Of a stretch of 64,000 nucleotides of DNA, positions 34,629-43,300 are shown piece after piece. The translations under genes were made by a program, and so were the position numbers. The notes under the pieces are model-generated. The model saw only the letters and a list, made by a program, of their open reading frames with translations. It was not told the origin of the DNA and ran no database searches. The stretch comes from Modestobacter muralis (GTDB lineage Bacteria > Actinomycetota > Actinomycetes > Mycobacteriales > Geodermatophilaceae), in the NCBI RefSeq assembly GCF_010682105.1, contig NZ_JAAGWH010000032.1, positions 1-64,000 of the forward strand. Reading direction: 5' to 3'. Each line of letters opens with the position of its first letter. Positions within the stretch are counted from its first letter, which is position 1.

Positions 34629-35063
34629 GTGACACGGACGACGCTGGACACCGCGGCGCTCGCCCACGACCTGCGGCTGGCGGTCATGCGCCTGTCCCGC
34701 CGGCTGCGCAACCAACGGGTGGACACCACGGTCACGCTCACCCACCTGGCCGCGCTGTCGACGCTGAAGCGCCATGGGCCGATGAGCCCGGGCGAGCTGG
34801 CCGCCCACGAGCGGGTGCAGCCGCCGTCGATGACCCGGGTCGTCGTCGCCCTGGAGTCCCAGGGCCTGGTCACCCGGACGCCGCACGCCACGGACGGGCG
34901 GCAGGTCGTCATCGGCCTGACCCCGGCCGCGGAGGAGCTGCTCACCGAGGAGGTGCGCGCCCGCGAGGCGTGGCTGTCCGGGCAGCTGCAGCAACTGACC
35001 GCCGAGCAGCGTGAGGTGCTGCGCCAGGCCGCGGTGATCATGGACGAGCTCGCCAGTGGGTGA
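34629..35063 (+). CDS. MarR-family transcriptional regulator
   Basis: 144 residues from GTG 34629. A winged helix is clear: LTHLAALSTLKRHGPMSPGELAAHERVQPPSMTRVVVALESQGLVTRTPHATDGRQVVIGLTP, with the DGR wing motif, flanked by dimerisation helices. MarR proteins bind DNA as dimers and release it on binding phenolic or drug-like ligands. Its stop overlaps the GTG of an MFS exporter (GTGA), so it most likely autoregulates this two-gene operon. The ORF begins close to GACTAAGGTGGGG, so it may be near-leaderless. A MarR gene lies at the same place in Mycobacterium (Rv0880). Confidence 0.92.
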   Translation: MTRTTLDTAALAHDLRLAVMRLSRRLRNQRVDTTVTLTHLAALSTLKRHGPMSPGELAAHERVQPPSMTRVVVALESQGLVTRTPHATDGRQVVIGLTPAAEELLTEEVRAREAWLSGQLQQLTAEQREVLRQAAVIMDELASG

Positions 35064-36466
35064 CGTCGACGGCTGCTGACCCCGCACCCCGCGCCGGCTC
35101 GTTCCGGGCGCTGCGCGCACACAACTTCCGGCTCTACGTCTCGGCCAACCTGGTCAGCCAGACCGGCACCTGGATGCAGCGCATCGGCCAGGACTGGCTG
35201 GTGCTGCAGCTGTCCGGGGACAGCGGCGTCGCGCTGGGCGTCACCACCGCCCTGCAGTTCGGGCCGAGCCTGTTCTTCAGCTTCTACGGCGGCGTGCTGG
35301 CCGACCGCTACGACAAGCGCCGGCTGCTGATGGCCACCCAGGCGGTGATGGGCGTGCTCGCCCTCGGCCTGGGGCTGCTGGTCGCCACCGACGCCGCCGT
35401 GCTCTGGCACGTCTACCTGCTGGCGCTGCTGGTCGGGGTGGTGTCCTCGCTGGACACCCCGGTGCGGCAGTCGTTCGTCTCGGAGATGGTCGCGCCCGAG
35501 CTGCTGGCCAACGCGGTCAGCCTCAACTCCACGGTCTTCAACGCAGCCCGGCTCGTGGGGCCGGCGGTGGCCGGTGGGCTGATCGCGCTGTCCGGTGGCA
35601 ACACCGCGCCGGCGTTCCTGGTCAACGCCGCCAGCTTCGCCACCACGATCGCCGCGCTCGCGCTGATGCGTGCCGACGAGCTCGACCCGAGCCCACCGGC
35701 CCCGCGCTCCCGGGGGCAGCTGCGGCAGACGCTGGCCTACACCCGCCAGCACCCCGACCTCATGCTGGCGATGGGCCTGGCCTTCACGCTCGGGACGTTC
35801 GGGTTCAACTCCCAGATCACCATCGCGCTGATGGCCCGCGAGGTGTTCGGACTCGGCGCCGGGGCGTTCGGCCTGCTGTCGACCGCCTACGCCGTCGGCT
35901 CGCTGTCCGGTGCGCTGCTGTCCACCCGGCGCAGCACCCGCCCGCTGCAGCGGTTCCTGATCGTCTCCGCAGTGGCCTTCGGGGTGCTGCTGGTGGTGAG
36001 CGGGCTGATGGGCAACTACTACGCCTTCGCCGCCCTGCTCATCCCCACGGGTGCGGCCGCGCTGGTGTTCAGCGTGGCGTGCAACAGCTTCGTGCAGCTG
36101 GGCGTCGAGCCGCAGTGGCGTGGCCGGGTGCTGGCGCTGTACTTCATGGCGTTCCTGGGCGGGACCCCGATCGGTGCCCCGCTGATCGGCTTCGTCTCCG
36201 AGCGGCTGGGTGCGCCCTGGGGGCTGATCAGCGGCGGGCTGGTGTGCGTCGTCGTCTCGATCGCCGCCGGCGCGGTGCTGGCCCGCGGCCGCCGGGTGCG
36301 GCTGGAGATGCACGTCCTGCCGCCGCGGCTGCAGCTGCACGTGGCCGCGACCGCACCGCCGGACCGGGTCGCCGTGCTGGCCGAGGAGGCCGACGGCGGC
36401 GTGCCCGCCGAGGCGGTCACCGGCGAGCGGGTGGCACCAGATCCAGCTCATCGACCGTCGCACTGA
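35060..36466 (+). CDS. MFS drug exporter
   Basis: 468 residues from GTG 35060. About twelve helices, with FRALRAHNFRLYVSANLVSQTGTWMQRIGQDWLVLQL, GGVLADRYDKRRLL (motif A) and LDTPVRQSFVSEMV, the pattern of the enterobactin-exporter-like MFS group. A 70-residue polar tail is rich in Ala and Val. It is coupled to the MarR gene, which suggests inducible export of a toxic compound; the compound is unknown. Confidence 0.9.
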   Translation: MTSTAADPAPRAGSFRALRAHNFRLYVSANLVSQTGTWMQRIGQDWLVLQLSGDSGVALGVTTALQFGPSLFFSFYGGVLADRYDKRRLLMATQAVMGVLALGLGLLVATDAAVLWHVYLLALLVGVVSSLDTPVRQSFVSEMVAPELLANAVSLNSTVFNAARLVGPAVAGGLIALSGGNTAPAFLVNAASFATTIAALALMRADELDPSPPAPRSRGQLRQTLAYTRQHPDLMLAMGLAFTLGTFGFNSQITIALMAREVFGLGAGAFGLLSTAYAVGSLSGALLSTRRSTRPLQRFLIVSAVAFGVLLVVSGLMGNYYAFAALLIPTGAAALVFSVACNSFVQLGVEPQWRGRVLALYFMAFLGGTPIGAPLIGFVSERLGAPWGLISGGLVCVVVSIAAGAVLARGRRVRLEMHVLPPRLQLHVAATAPPDRVAVLAEEADGGVPAEAVTGERVAPDPAHRPSH

Positions 36467-36510
36467 GCGTCGGCGTGGTGACTCGGCGCTGACGGCGATA
36501 CCGTCGCTGG

Positions 36511-37053
36511 GTGCCCCCACCAGGGTCGGTCTCCGAACACGCCGGGGCGTCGCTGCTGCCCCTCGGCGGCGCCGCCGCGCTCTTCGTCGTGGCCGCCGTC
36601 CTCCTCGCCCTGGTGATCCGCCTGCTGATCCGGATGATCCGGTCCACCGCCGCCGCGGACGAGCCGCCTCCGCCACCGCCGCGCCCGGCTCCGTCGCCGC
36701 CCCGGGTCGCCGGGCCGGCCACCCCGCGGCCGGCCGCCGCAGGCCACCACCCGGTCGGCCGCCGCAGCCCCGGTACGGGAGCCCAGCGCGCCGTCACCGG
36801 CCCGCGCCGGCCGCTGCAGGTGGTCGCCGCCGACCTGCGCCGGCTCACCGGCGAGCTGTCGATGGTGCCCGGTGGGCTGTCCGCCGAACGCCGTCGCGAC
36901 CTGCTGGCCGCCTACGACGACGTTCTGATGGAGGCCGCGGACCTGCTCCAGGTGCCGCACCGGCTGCGCACCGAGCCGCCGGCGACCCGGGAGCTGGAGC
37001 GGCTCCGGCTGCTCAGCCAGCTCGAGGCCGCGGGCCTGGTGGTGTCCGGCTGA
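36511..37053 (+). CDS. Membrane-anchored protein of unknown function
   Basis: 180 residues from GTG 36511. One transmembrane helix (about 17-41) is followed by a Pro-rich segment and a helical C-terminal domain of about 80 residues (VVAADLRRLTGELSMVPGGLSAERRRDLLAAYDDVLMEAADLLQVPHRL). No family was recognised, but the segment after the helix is conserved in style among actinobacterial proteins. Its stop (TGA 37051) overlaps the CTG that begins thpR, so the two are probably translated together. Confidence 0.7.
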   Translation: MPPPGSVSEHAGASLLPLGGAAALFVVAAVLLALVIRLLIRMIRSTAAADEPPPPPPRPAPSPPRVAGPATPRPAAAGHHPVGRRSPGTGAQRAVTGPRRPLQVVAADLRRLTGELSMVPGGLSAERRRDLLAAYDDVLMEAADLLQVPHRLRTEPPATRELERLRLLSQLEAAGLVVSG

Positions 37054-37646
37054 CCGAGCCGGCTCCCCGCACGGGCGGCCGGCTCTTCCTGGCCGTCGAC
37101 CCGCCCCCGGCCGCGGTCGCCGACCTCGACCGCGCACTCGTCCCGCTCCGCGCGGCACCCGGCGCTCCGCGCTGGACCCCGCCCGCGCGCTGGCACCTCA
37201 CCCTCGTCTTCCTCGCTGAGGTCCCCGCCCCGCTGCTCGCGCCGCTGACCGCCACGGTGGGCTCGGCGGTCGCCGGTGCGCCGGCGCTGTCGCTGCAGCT
37301 GGCCGGGGCCGGCCGGTTCGGCTCCCGGCGCCGTCCCGCGGTCTGCTGGGCGGGGCTGGCCGGGGACGTCGCCGGGCTGACCGCGCTGGCCGGGCGGCTG
37401 GCCGACGCGGCCCGCGGCGTGGGGCTGCCCGTGGAGGACCGGCCGTTCCGGGCGCACCTGACCCTGGGCCGCTGGCGCGCCGGACAGGACGCCGATGCCG
37501 ACCTGCCCGAGCGACTGGCCGGGTACCGCGGCCCGGTGTGGACCGCGCCCGAGGTGGTGCTGTGGCGCAGCCACCTGGGCCCCACGCCGCGCTACGAGCG
37601 GGTCACCGCCTGGCCCCTCGGGGTGGGCCGGGATCAGGTCACCTGA
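37050..37646 (+). CDS. thpR: RNA 2',3'-cyclic phosphodiesterase (LigT/ThpR)
   Basis: 198 residues, cytosolic, hydrolysing 2',3'-cyclic phosphate RNA ends. Both catalytic HxTx motifs are present: HLTL in ARWHLTLVFL (about 51-54) and HLTL in FRAHLTLGRWR. No ATG, GTG or TTG lies before the first motif. The only plausible start is CTG 37050, whose bases overlap the upstream stop as CTGA, in the same manner as the GTGA overlaps elsewhere. Starting at GTG 37257 would lose the first HxTx. The final codons and stop (TGA 37644) lie within a palindrome, GATCAGGTCACCTGATC (37632-37648). Confidence 0.8.
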   Translation: MTEPAPRTGGRLFLAVDPPPAAVADLDRALVPLRAAPGAPRWTPPARWHLTLVFLAEVPAPLLAPLTATVGSAVAGAPALSLQLAGAGRFGSRRRPAVCWAGLAGDVAGLTALAGRLADAARGVGLPVEDRPFRAHLTLGRWRAGQDADADLPERLAGYRGPVWTAPEVVLWRSHLGPTPRYERVTAWPLGVGRDQVT

Positions 37647-37648
37647 TC
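37632..37648. repeat. GATCAGG palindrome across the thpR stop codon
   Basis: GATCAGGTCACCTGATC is a 17-base palindrome around a central C/A, belonging with the units at 6975-6993 and 7037-7055. It contains the last codons and TGA of thpR. Confidence 0.75.
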
Positions 37649-37653
37649 GTGCC

Positions 37654-37689
37654 TGCTCCTGGCTCAGTGCAGGAGGTGAGCCAGGAGCA
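37654..37689. terminator. 13-bp perfect hairpin after thpR
   Basis: TGCTCCTGGCTCA (37654-37666) pairs exactly with TGAGCCAGGAGCA (37677-37689), loop 10. It can end both thpR and the convergent permease gene. Confidence 0.75.
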
Positions 37690-37718
37690 CGTGGGGTGAG
37701 CCCGGACGGTCTCCTCCG

Positions 37719-40427
37719 TCAGGCGTCCTCGCGCAGCACCGACGCCGGGTCGGCCCGGTCGGCGGCCCGCTGGGCGTAGAGCGCGGCCAGACCGGCCACG
37801 ACCAGGACGACGACCACGCTGCCGGCCAGCGCCGACCACGGGACGTCGAGCAGCGGGGTGGGCGGCCGGAGCAGGTCGACGTCCAGCCGCCGGTACACCA
37901 GCGCGACGGCGCCGGCCGCGAGCGCGCCGCCCAGCAGCGAGCCGACGACGGCCACTCCGGCCAGCTCGACCACCAGGGAGCGCAGGTGCGCGGCCCGGGT
38001 GAGGCCGAGCCGGCGGGCCATCACGTAGCCCGACACCCGGGTGCGCGAGCGGGCCTCCAGGTACAGCAGCAGGCCGCCGACGGCGATCACCCCGACGAAG
38101 ACGGCGAGGGCGGAGAGGTAGCCGAAGGTCCAGGTGATGCCCAGGAAGTTGGCCCGCTCCTGCACGCCGGCCGGGTCGAGCGTGCGGATGTTCATCGCGC
38201 CTGCCCCGGCGAGGGCGTCCACGGCGCCGGACAGGTCCTCGCGCACCCACAGCTCGGCGGAGCGTGCGGCGCCGGCGGACCGCTCGATCTCCGGCAGCCG
38301 GTCCGCCGCCACGAGCACGACCGGGTCGGCGGTGCGCCGGCCGGGCAGCACCCGGGCCTCCGCGACCACCTGGGCCGGCACCTCGGTGCTGCCCAGCCGC
38401 AGGTCGGGGTCGCCGAGGGACAGCCCTGCGGCGACGACCGGCAGCCGGCCGTCGACCTCGGGCCCCCGGAGGGCGGCCATCAGGTCCGGCAGCGAGGCGT
38501 CGGCGAAGGAGTCGTCCCAGAACGCGGTGCCGGCGAAGTCGGCGGGGTCGACGGCGAGCACCTGGACGTCGGGGCGGCCGCGGGTCGTGCTGTCCGCCGC
38601 TGCACCCTCGGCCGCGCTGCCGTCGTAGCGGAGCAGGTAGGTGCCGGCGGCCACGACCTCCGCTGTCGGTTCGATCCGGGTGACGGTCGTGGCGGCCGCC
38701 GCCGCGCCGATCTGCACGCCGACCTTGGCGTCCAGCGTCGTCTGGGAGCTGGCGGTCAGCGTCGCGGTGTACCCCAGGACGGCGACCGGCAGGGTGACGG
38801 CGACCAGCAGCGTGCCGGTGGCCAGCCGGGCCGCGGTGAGCCGGTTGACGGCGAGGAAGACGGCGGGGGAGCGGTGGCCGGCCCAGCGGCGCAGCCGGGG
38901 GAGCAGCGCGATGACCCCCCGGCCGAGCAGCACCGCGGTACCGGCGATGGCCAGCAGCGGGAAGGCGACCAGCAACCCGTTGACCTGCGCGACGTGGCCG
39001 ACGCTCACGATCGCCTCGCGGCTCTGCAGCAGGACCCAGCAGACGGCGGCGGCGACGAGCAGCAGCAGTTCCCACGGCACCCGCGACGGCCAGCGGGCGG
39101 CGGTCCCCAACGGCCGTTCCGCGGTGCTGCGCGCCCGGAGCCCGGCGACGACCGACGCCGCGCCGAGACCGACCACGAACGCGGCCGCCCCGGCCCAGGC
39201 TGCAACGGTGGTGGCCGCGGGGTCGAGGTCGTCGGCCGGACCCAGCCCGGCGATGAGCAGCCGGGACGCCGTCCACCCCAGCGCGGCGCCGGCCAGCGCG
39301 GGCAGGGCCAGCTCCAGGGCGGCCTTGCCGGCCAGCGGCACCGGGCCCACCCCGCGGGCGGCCAGCAGCCGGACCTCGGTGGCCCGGCGGTCGGCCCAGA
39401 AGCTGCCGGCGGCGGCGACCAGGACGAGGGCCAGCAGCGCGCCGGCGACGGCGACCGGGACCACCGGTCCGCGGAGCCCGGACTGGATGAGCTGGGCCCG
39501 GTCGACGACGGCGGCCAGCCGGTCGTTGGGCACGGCCACGGCCGGGGCCGACGACGTCCGGTCGGGCAGCGGCAGCCCGGAGTCGGCGATGAGGCGCTGC
39601 TGGGTCTCGAGCAGTCGGCGGACACCGCTGACCGACAGGGCCGAGGCGTCCACGGGCACCTGCTGCAGCCGGACGGCACCGCCGAGCGAGGCCGTGGCGA
39701 GCCGGTAGAAGGTCGGCTCGTCGGTGGTGAGCAGCACGGCCGGCGGTGCGCGGTTGGCCGAGGCCTCGTTGGAGAACAGCAGCCGGTGGTCGCACCAGTA
39801 CCGGTCGTCGGCGTTGGCGACGGCGAGGTCGCGGTACACCCCGGCGACAGGTGCCCGCTGGTCCCCGAAGGACAGCACGTCACCCACGGACAGACCCTCC
39901 TGGCCGGCCACCGTCTCCGGGACCCAGACCCCCGCCCCGCTCCCACGGTCGACCACCTCGACGTGGTCCAGGGCCGCCGGGCGCTGGAAGAGGGTGAACG
40001 GCTGGGACAGGGCCGCGCCGTCGGGGCCGAGCACCTCGATGCCCGGTGAAAAGGGCTCCGAGGACCCGATCCTGGCGGTGGCCAGCACCGGTTCGGCGTC
40101 CAGTCCGGCGTCGGCCCAGGCCTCGAGCAACGACTCGTCGGCCGCGGGACGGGTGCTGCCGTCGCCGCCGTCCTGCGGCCTGCCCTGCTCGTCGACCAGG
40201 GCGGAGTCGACCCCGGTCTGCGGGCGGGCCACCTCCTCGCACCGCTGCGAGAGCTGCTGCTGGAGGGCCGCGGACCGCGCCGCGGACAGGAACAGCGGGG
40301 CCGAGGCCACCGCGCAGGCCAGGATCGCCGAGGTCACCAGCACCGCGATGACCGCGGCCGGCTGGCGCAGCCCGAGCAGCGGCGCCCTCGTCCACGGCGC
40401 CAGCCGCCACAGCGGGGGCCGGCTCAC
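37719..40427 (-). CDS. MacB/FtsX-type ABC transporter permease
   Basis: 902 residues from GTG 40427. An N-terminal helix (PAAVIAVLVTSAILACAVASAP) is followed by a large extracytoplasmic region, then helices with the FtsX motif region (ADRRATEVRLLAARGV...), a second extracytoplasmic region and a second FtsX-like end (LEARSRTRVSGYVMARRLGLTRAAHLRSL). Two FtsX domains and about 10 helices are typical of actinobacterial MacB-like permeases, which move lipids, peptides or signals rather than import solutes. The GTG overlaps the stop of the ATPase gene upstream. Substrate unknown. Confidence 0.88.
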   Translation of the reverse strand: MSRPPLWRLAPWTRAPLLGLRQPAAVIAVLVTSAILACAVASAPLFLSAARSAALQQQLSQRCEEVARPQTGVDSALVDEQGRPQDGGDGSTRPAADESLLEAWADAGLDAEPVLATARIGSSEPFSPGIEVLGPDGAALSQPFTLFQRPAALDHVEVVDRGSGAGVWVPETVAGQEGLSVGDVLSFGDQRAPVAGVYRDLAVANADDRYWCDHRLLFSNEASANRAPPAVLLTTDEPTFYRLATASLGGAVRLQQVPVDASALSVSGVRRLLETQQRLIADSGLPLPDRTSSAPAVAVPNDRLAAVVDRAQLIQSGLRGPVVPVAVAGALLALVLVAAAGSFWADRRATEVRLLAARGVGPVPLAGKAALELALPALAGAALGWTASRLLIAGLGPADDLDPAATTVAAWAGAAAFVVGLGAASVVAGLRARSTAERPLGTAARWPSRVPWELLLLVAAAVCWVLLQSREAIVSVGHVAQVNGLLVAFPLLAIAGTAVLLGRGVIALLPRLRRWAGHRSPAVFLAVNRLTAARLATGTLLVAVTLPVAVLGYTATLTASSQTTLDAKVGVQIGAAAAATTVTRIEPTAEVVAAGTYLLRYDGSAAEGAAADSTTRGRPDVQVLAVDPADFAGTAFWDDSFADASLPDLMAALRGPEVDGRLPVVAAGLSLGDPDLRLGSTEVPAQVVAEARVLPGRRTADPVVLVAADRLPEIERSAGAARSAELWVREDLSGAVDALAGAGAMNIRTLDPAGVQERANFLGITWTFGYLSALAVFVGVIAVGGLLLYLEARSRTRVSGYVMARRLGLTRAAHLRSLVVELAGVAVVGSLLGGALAAGAVALVYRRLDVDLLRPPTPLLDVPWSALAGSVVVVLVVAGLAALYAQRAADRADPASVLREDA

Positions 40428-41095
40428 GCGGGGGGCCCGTCGGTGAGGGAGCCGTCGCGCATCGACAGCACCCGGTCGGCACGGGCCCAGGCCAGCTCGT
40501 CGTGGGTGGCGACCAGCACGGCCGCGCCCGCGCGGGCGGCGGCGCCGACCGCGTCGAGCAGCCGGTCGGCGTTGTCGCGGTCCTGGTGGGCGGTGGGCTC
40601 GTCGGCGAGCAGCACCGCCGGGCGCAGGAGCAGGGCGCGCGCGACGGCGACCCGCTGCTGCTCGCCCAGTGAGGCCTGGTGCGGGTACCGGTCGGCGAGG
40701 TGGTCGACGCGGAAGTCGGTCAGCAGCGCTCCGGCCCGGGCCTCCTCGGCAGCGGTGGTGCCGCGCAGTCGGGCGGGCAGCAGCACGTTGTCGGCGAGGC
40801 TGAGGTCGGCGACCAGCCCGAGCGCCTGCGGGACCAGCGCCAGCTCCGGCCAGCCCAGCGAGACCGGTGACCGGCCGGCCAGCGGGCCGAGGTAGCTCAG
40901 CCGGCCCTCGTCGGCGGTCTCCCAGCCGCACAGCAGCGCCAGCAGGGTGCTCTTGCCCGAGCCGGAGGGGCCCACGAGCGCCACCAGCTCCCCGGCGTCC
41001 ACGTGCAGGTCGACGCCGGCCAGCGCGGTGACCGTCTCCGCGCCGCGGGAGAACCGCTTCACCAGCCCGGTGCCGGCGAACCCGCCGGCGCTCAC
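40424..41095 (-). CDS. ABC transporter ATPase (LolD/MacB type), with variant signature
   Basis: 223 residues from GTG 41095. Walker A VGPSGSGKST, Walker B LLADEPTAHQD, and switch His in VATHDELAWA are intact. The signature motif is SLGEQQR, in place of the canonical LSGGQQ, and the residue after Walker B is His instead of the usual Leu. This suggests weak ATP binding at one of the two sites, so it may pair with the neighbouring ATPase as a heterodimer. It overlaps both flanking genes by 4 bases (GTGA). Confidence 0.88.
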   Translation of the reverse strand: MSAGGFAGTGLVKRFSRGAETVTALAGVDLHVDAGELVALVGPSGSGKSTLLALLCGWETADEGRLSYLGPLAGRSPVSLGWPELALVPQALGLVADLSLADNVLLPARLRGTTAAEEARAGALLTDFRVDHLADRYPHQASLGEQQRVAVARALLLRPAVLLADEPTAHQDRDNADRLLDAVGAAARAGAAVLVATHDELAWARADRVLSMRDGSLTDGPPA

Positions 41096-41832
41096 GCGTC
41101 CACCAGCCGGCCGTGGTCGAGCCGGACGAAGCCGTCGGCGATGGCCATCACCCGCGGGTCGTGGGAGGACAGGACGAAGGCGACGCCGGCCGCGGCGAGG
41201 TCCTCCATCGCGGCCAGCACCAGCTCGGCGGCCGCGGTGTCCAGCTCGGCGGTCGGTTCGTCGGCGACGACCAGGGCCGGGTCGCCGACCACGCCGCAGG
41301 CCACCGCGAGACGCTGCTGCTCACCGCCGGACAGCTGCGCGGGGTGGTGGCCGGCGCGACCGGCCAGCCCGAGCCGGTCCAGCAGCGCCACGGCGTCGTC
41401 CTCGGTGACGGGTGCGCCGCGCAGCGACGCGGCCAGCCGGACCTGGGCGACGGCGTCGAGGTAGGGGAGGAGGTTCTCGCCCGGCCGCTGGAAGAGGTAG
41501 GCGACCTGCCGCTGGCGCAGCCGGCGACGGCCCCGGGCGCCGAGCCGGTCGACCCGCTGGCCGGCGACGTGCACCTCGCCGGTGTCGGGGGAGTCGATGC
41601 AGGCCAGCAGCCGCAGCAGCGAGGACTTCCCCGACCCGGACGGCCCGACCACCACGGTCACCTGCGCGCGGGGGATCGACAGCGTGACGTCGTCCAGCGC
41701 GGTCACCGACTCGGTCGCCGTCCGGTAGGTCTTGCCCACCCCGCGGCAGGTGGCGGCCGCGGCGGGGGCGGCGGCGGGGACGGGGGCGTCCAGCGGGTCG
41801 GCGGCGAAGCGGGAGCCCTCGTGGTCGCTCAT
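41092..41832 (-). CDS. ABC transporter ATPase (LolD/MacB type), canonical
   Basis: 246 residues. Walker A VGPSGSGKSS, signature QLSGGEQQRLAVACG, Walker B LVVADEPTAEL and switch His in LSSHDPRVM are present. A 30-residue Ala-rich N-terminal extension precedes the ATPase fold. It is the first gene of a three-gene unit with a second ATPase and the MacB/FtsX permease, all linked by 4-base overlaps. The canonical motifs contrast with the variant ATPase at 40424, suggesting an asymmetric complex. Confidence 0.9.
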   Translation of the reverse strand: MSDHEGSRFAADPLDAPVPAAAPAAAATCRGVGKTYRTATESVTALDDVTLSIPRAQVTVVVGPSGSGKSSLLRLLACIDSPDTGEVHVAGQRVDRLGARGRRRLRQRQVAYLFQRPGENLLPYLDAVAQVRLAASLRGAPVTEDDAVALLDRLGLAGRAGHHPAQLSGGEQQRLAVACGVVGDPALVVADEPTAELDTAAAELVLAAMEDLAAAGVAFVLSSHDPRVMAIADGFVRLDHGRLVDA

Positions 41833-41885
41833 CGGAGCCAGAGCCTAGGTGTCGGGCGCAACCAGCTGCGGGAGATCCGGTCCGG

Positions 41886-43208
41886 TCAGCCCTGCTGCAG
41901 GTGGCCCAGCCGGCGCAACCGGCCGCGGTCGTGTCCGTCGGACAGCGGGTCGTAGAGCTCCACGCCGCTCTGCCGCTCCTTGGCGGTGTACATCGCGACG
42001 TCGGCCTGGCGCAGCAGCGCGCCGATCTCCCCGGGCCCGGACCCGACGGCCACCCCGATGCTGACGTCGACGTCCAGGACGAACCCGTCGACGGGGAAGG
42101 GCACGGCCAGCGCGGTCCGCAGCCGGGCCGCCGCCGCGGCCGCCTCCTCCGGCGTCACCGCCGGGAGCAGGACGGCGAACTCGTCCCCGCCCAGCCGGGC
42201 GACGAGGTCGACCTCGCGCAGCAGCGGGACCAGCCGCGGGCCGATCTGGGCGAGCAGCCGGTCGCCGTAGCTGTGGCCCAGGGTGTCGTTGACCTCCTTG
42301 AAGCGGTCGAGGTCCATCAGCAGCACCGCCAGCCGCACCGGGCCGGCCAGCATCTCGGCGCCGCGGGCCAGCAGGGCGGCGCGGTTGGGCAGGCCGGTCA
42401 GGTCGTCGTGGGTGGCCTGGTGGGCCAGCCGGCGCTGCAGCTCCAGCCGCTCGGTGACGTCGCGGGCGGTCAGCAGCAGCGCCGCGATGTCCGGGTCGGC
42501 GCGCCGGTCGGAGGAGCTGACCTCCAGGTGCCGGTAGCCGCCGGCGGCGTGCCGGACCCGCACGAGGAACACCCGCGAGGGCTCGCCCTCGTTGGTGATC
42601 GGCGCCCCGGCCTCGGTGAACAGGTGCGCGTCCTCGGGGTACAGCAGGTCGCTCGCGTGCCGGTCCTGCAGCTCCGCGCGGGTCCAGCCGAGCACCTCGG
42701 TGACGGAGTCGGAGACGAAGGCGACGCGGCCGTCGTCGGTGAGCAGCGCGAGCACGTCGTTCGTGGCGTGCACGACCGACCGGAAGCGGCGCTCGCGCTC
42801 CAGCGCGGTCAGCAGGGCGTTGAAGGCGGTCGCGGCCGCGCCGAGGGCGTCGGCGGAGTGCACCGGGATCGCCAGGTCGGTCACCGGCGGCGCCGAGCCC
42901 GAGGCCAGGGCCACGGGGTCGGCGGCGACGGCCGCCACGTCCCCGAGCCGGTCGGCCAGGACGCGCAGCCGGGTGCCGATGACGTGCCGGGCCAGCAGCC
43001 AGTTCGCCGCGCCCAGCACGAGACCGGCGGCCAGGCAGGCCGCCCGGAAGACCGGTGTCCCGGCGTAGACGGGCGGCACGCCGAGGAGCTCGGCGAAGAA
43101 GGGGAAGACCGCGCCGACGACCAGGCCGAGCACGGCCATGCCGATGGCCAGCCGGGGGAAGGCAGCACGGGTCACCGGTCCTGCGTGGTCCCGGTGGGTC
43201 GGCTGCAT
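41886..43208 (-). CDS. Membrane PAS-GGDEF diguanylate cyclase
   Basis: 440 residues. Two N-terminal helices with a short loop (about 17-76), a HAMP-like linker, a PAS domain (RFRSVVHATNDVLALLTDDGRVAFVSDSVTEVLGW... to about 270), and a GGDEF domain with ATHDDLTGLPNRAALL and the intact active site RLGGDEFAVLL, so it should make cyclic di-GMP. It ends YDPLSDGHDRGRLRRLGHLQQG, a sequence that in related proteins leads into an EAL domain, but no EAL domain follows. The signal sensed by the PAS domain is unknown. Confidence 0.92.
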   Translation of the reverse strand: MQPTHRDHAGPVTRAAFPRLAIGMAVLGLVVGAVFPFFAELLGVPPVYAGTPVFRAACLAAGLVLGAANWLLARHVIGTRLRVLADRLGDVAAVAADPVALASGSAPPVTDLAIPVHSADALGAAATAFNALLTALERERRFRSVVHATNDVLALLTDDGRVAFVSDSVTEVLGWTRAELQDRHASDLLYPEDAHLFTEAGAPITNEGEPSRVFLVRVRHAAGGYRHLEVSSSDRRADPDIAALLLTARDVTERLELQRRLAHQATHDDLTGLPNRAALLARGAEMLAGPVRLAVLLMDLDRFKEVNDTLGHSYGDRLLAQIGPRLVPLLREVDLVARLGGDEFAVLLPAVTPEEAAAAAARLRTALAVPFPVDGFVLDVDVSIGVAVGSGPGEIGALLRQADVAMYTAKERQSGVELYDPLSDGHDRGRLRRLGHLQQG

Positions 43209-43300
43209 GACCCCCTCTTCGGCCGCTGCGATGACCAGCTGGACCCCGCGAGGACCAGGGCACCCCGGACGAGGGGTGCGCGGCGGTCACGGTAGCGGGA

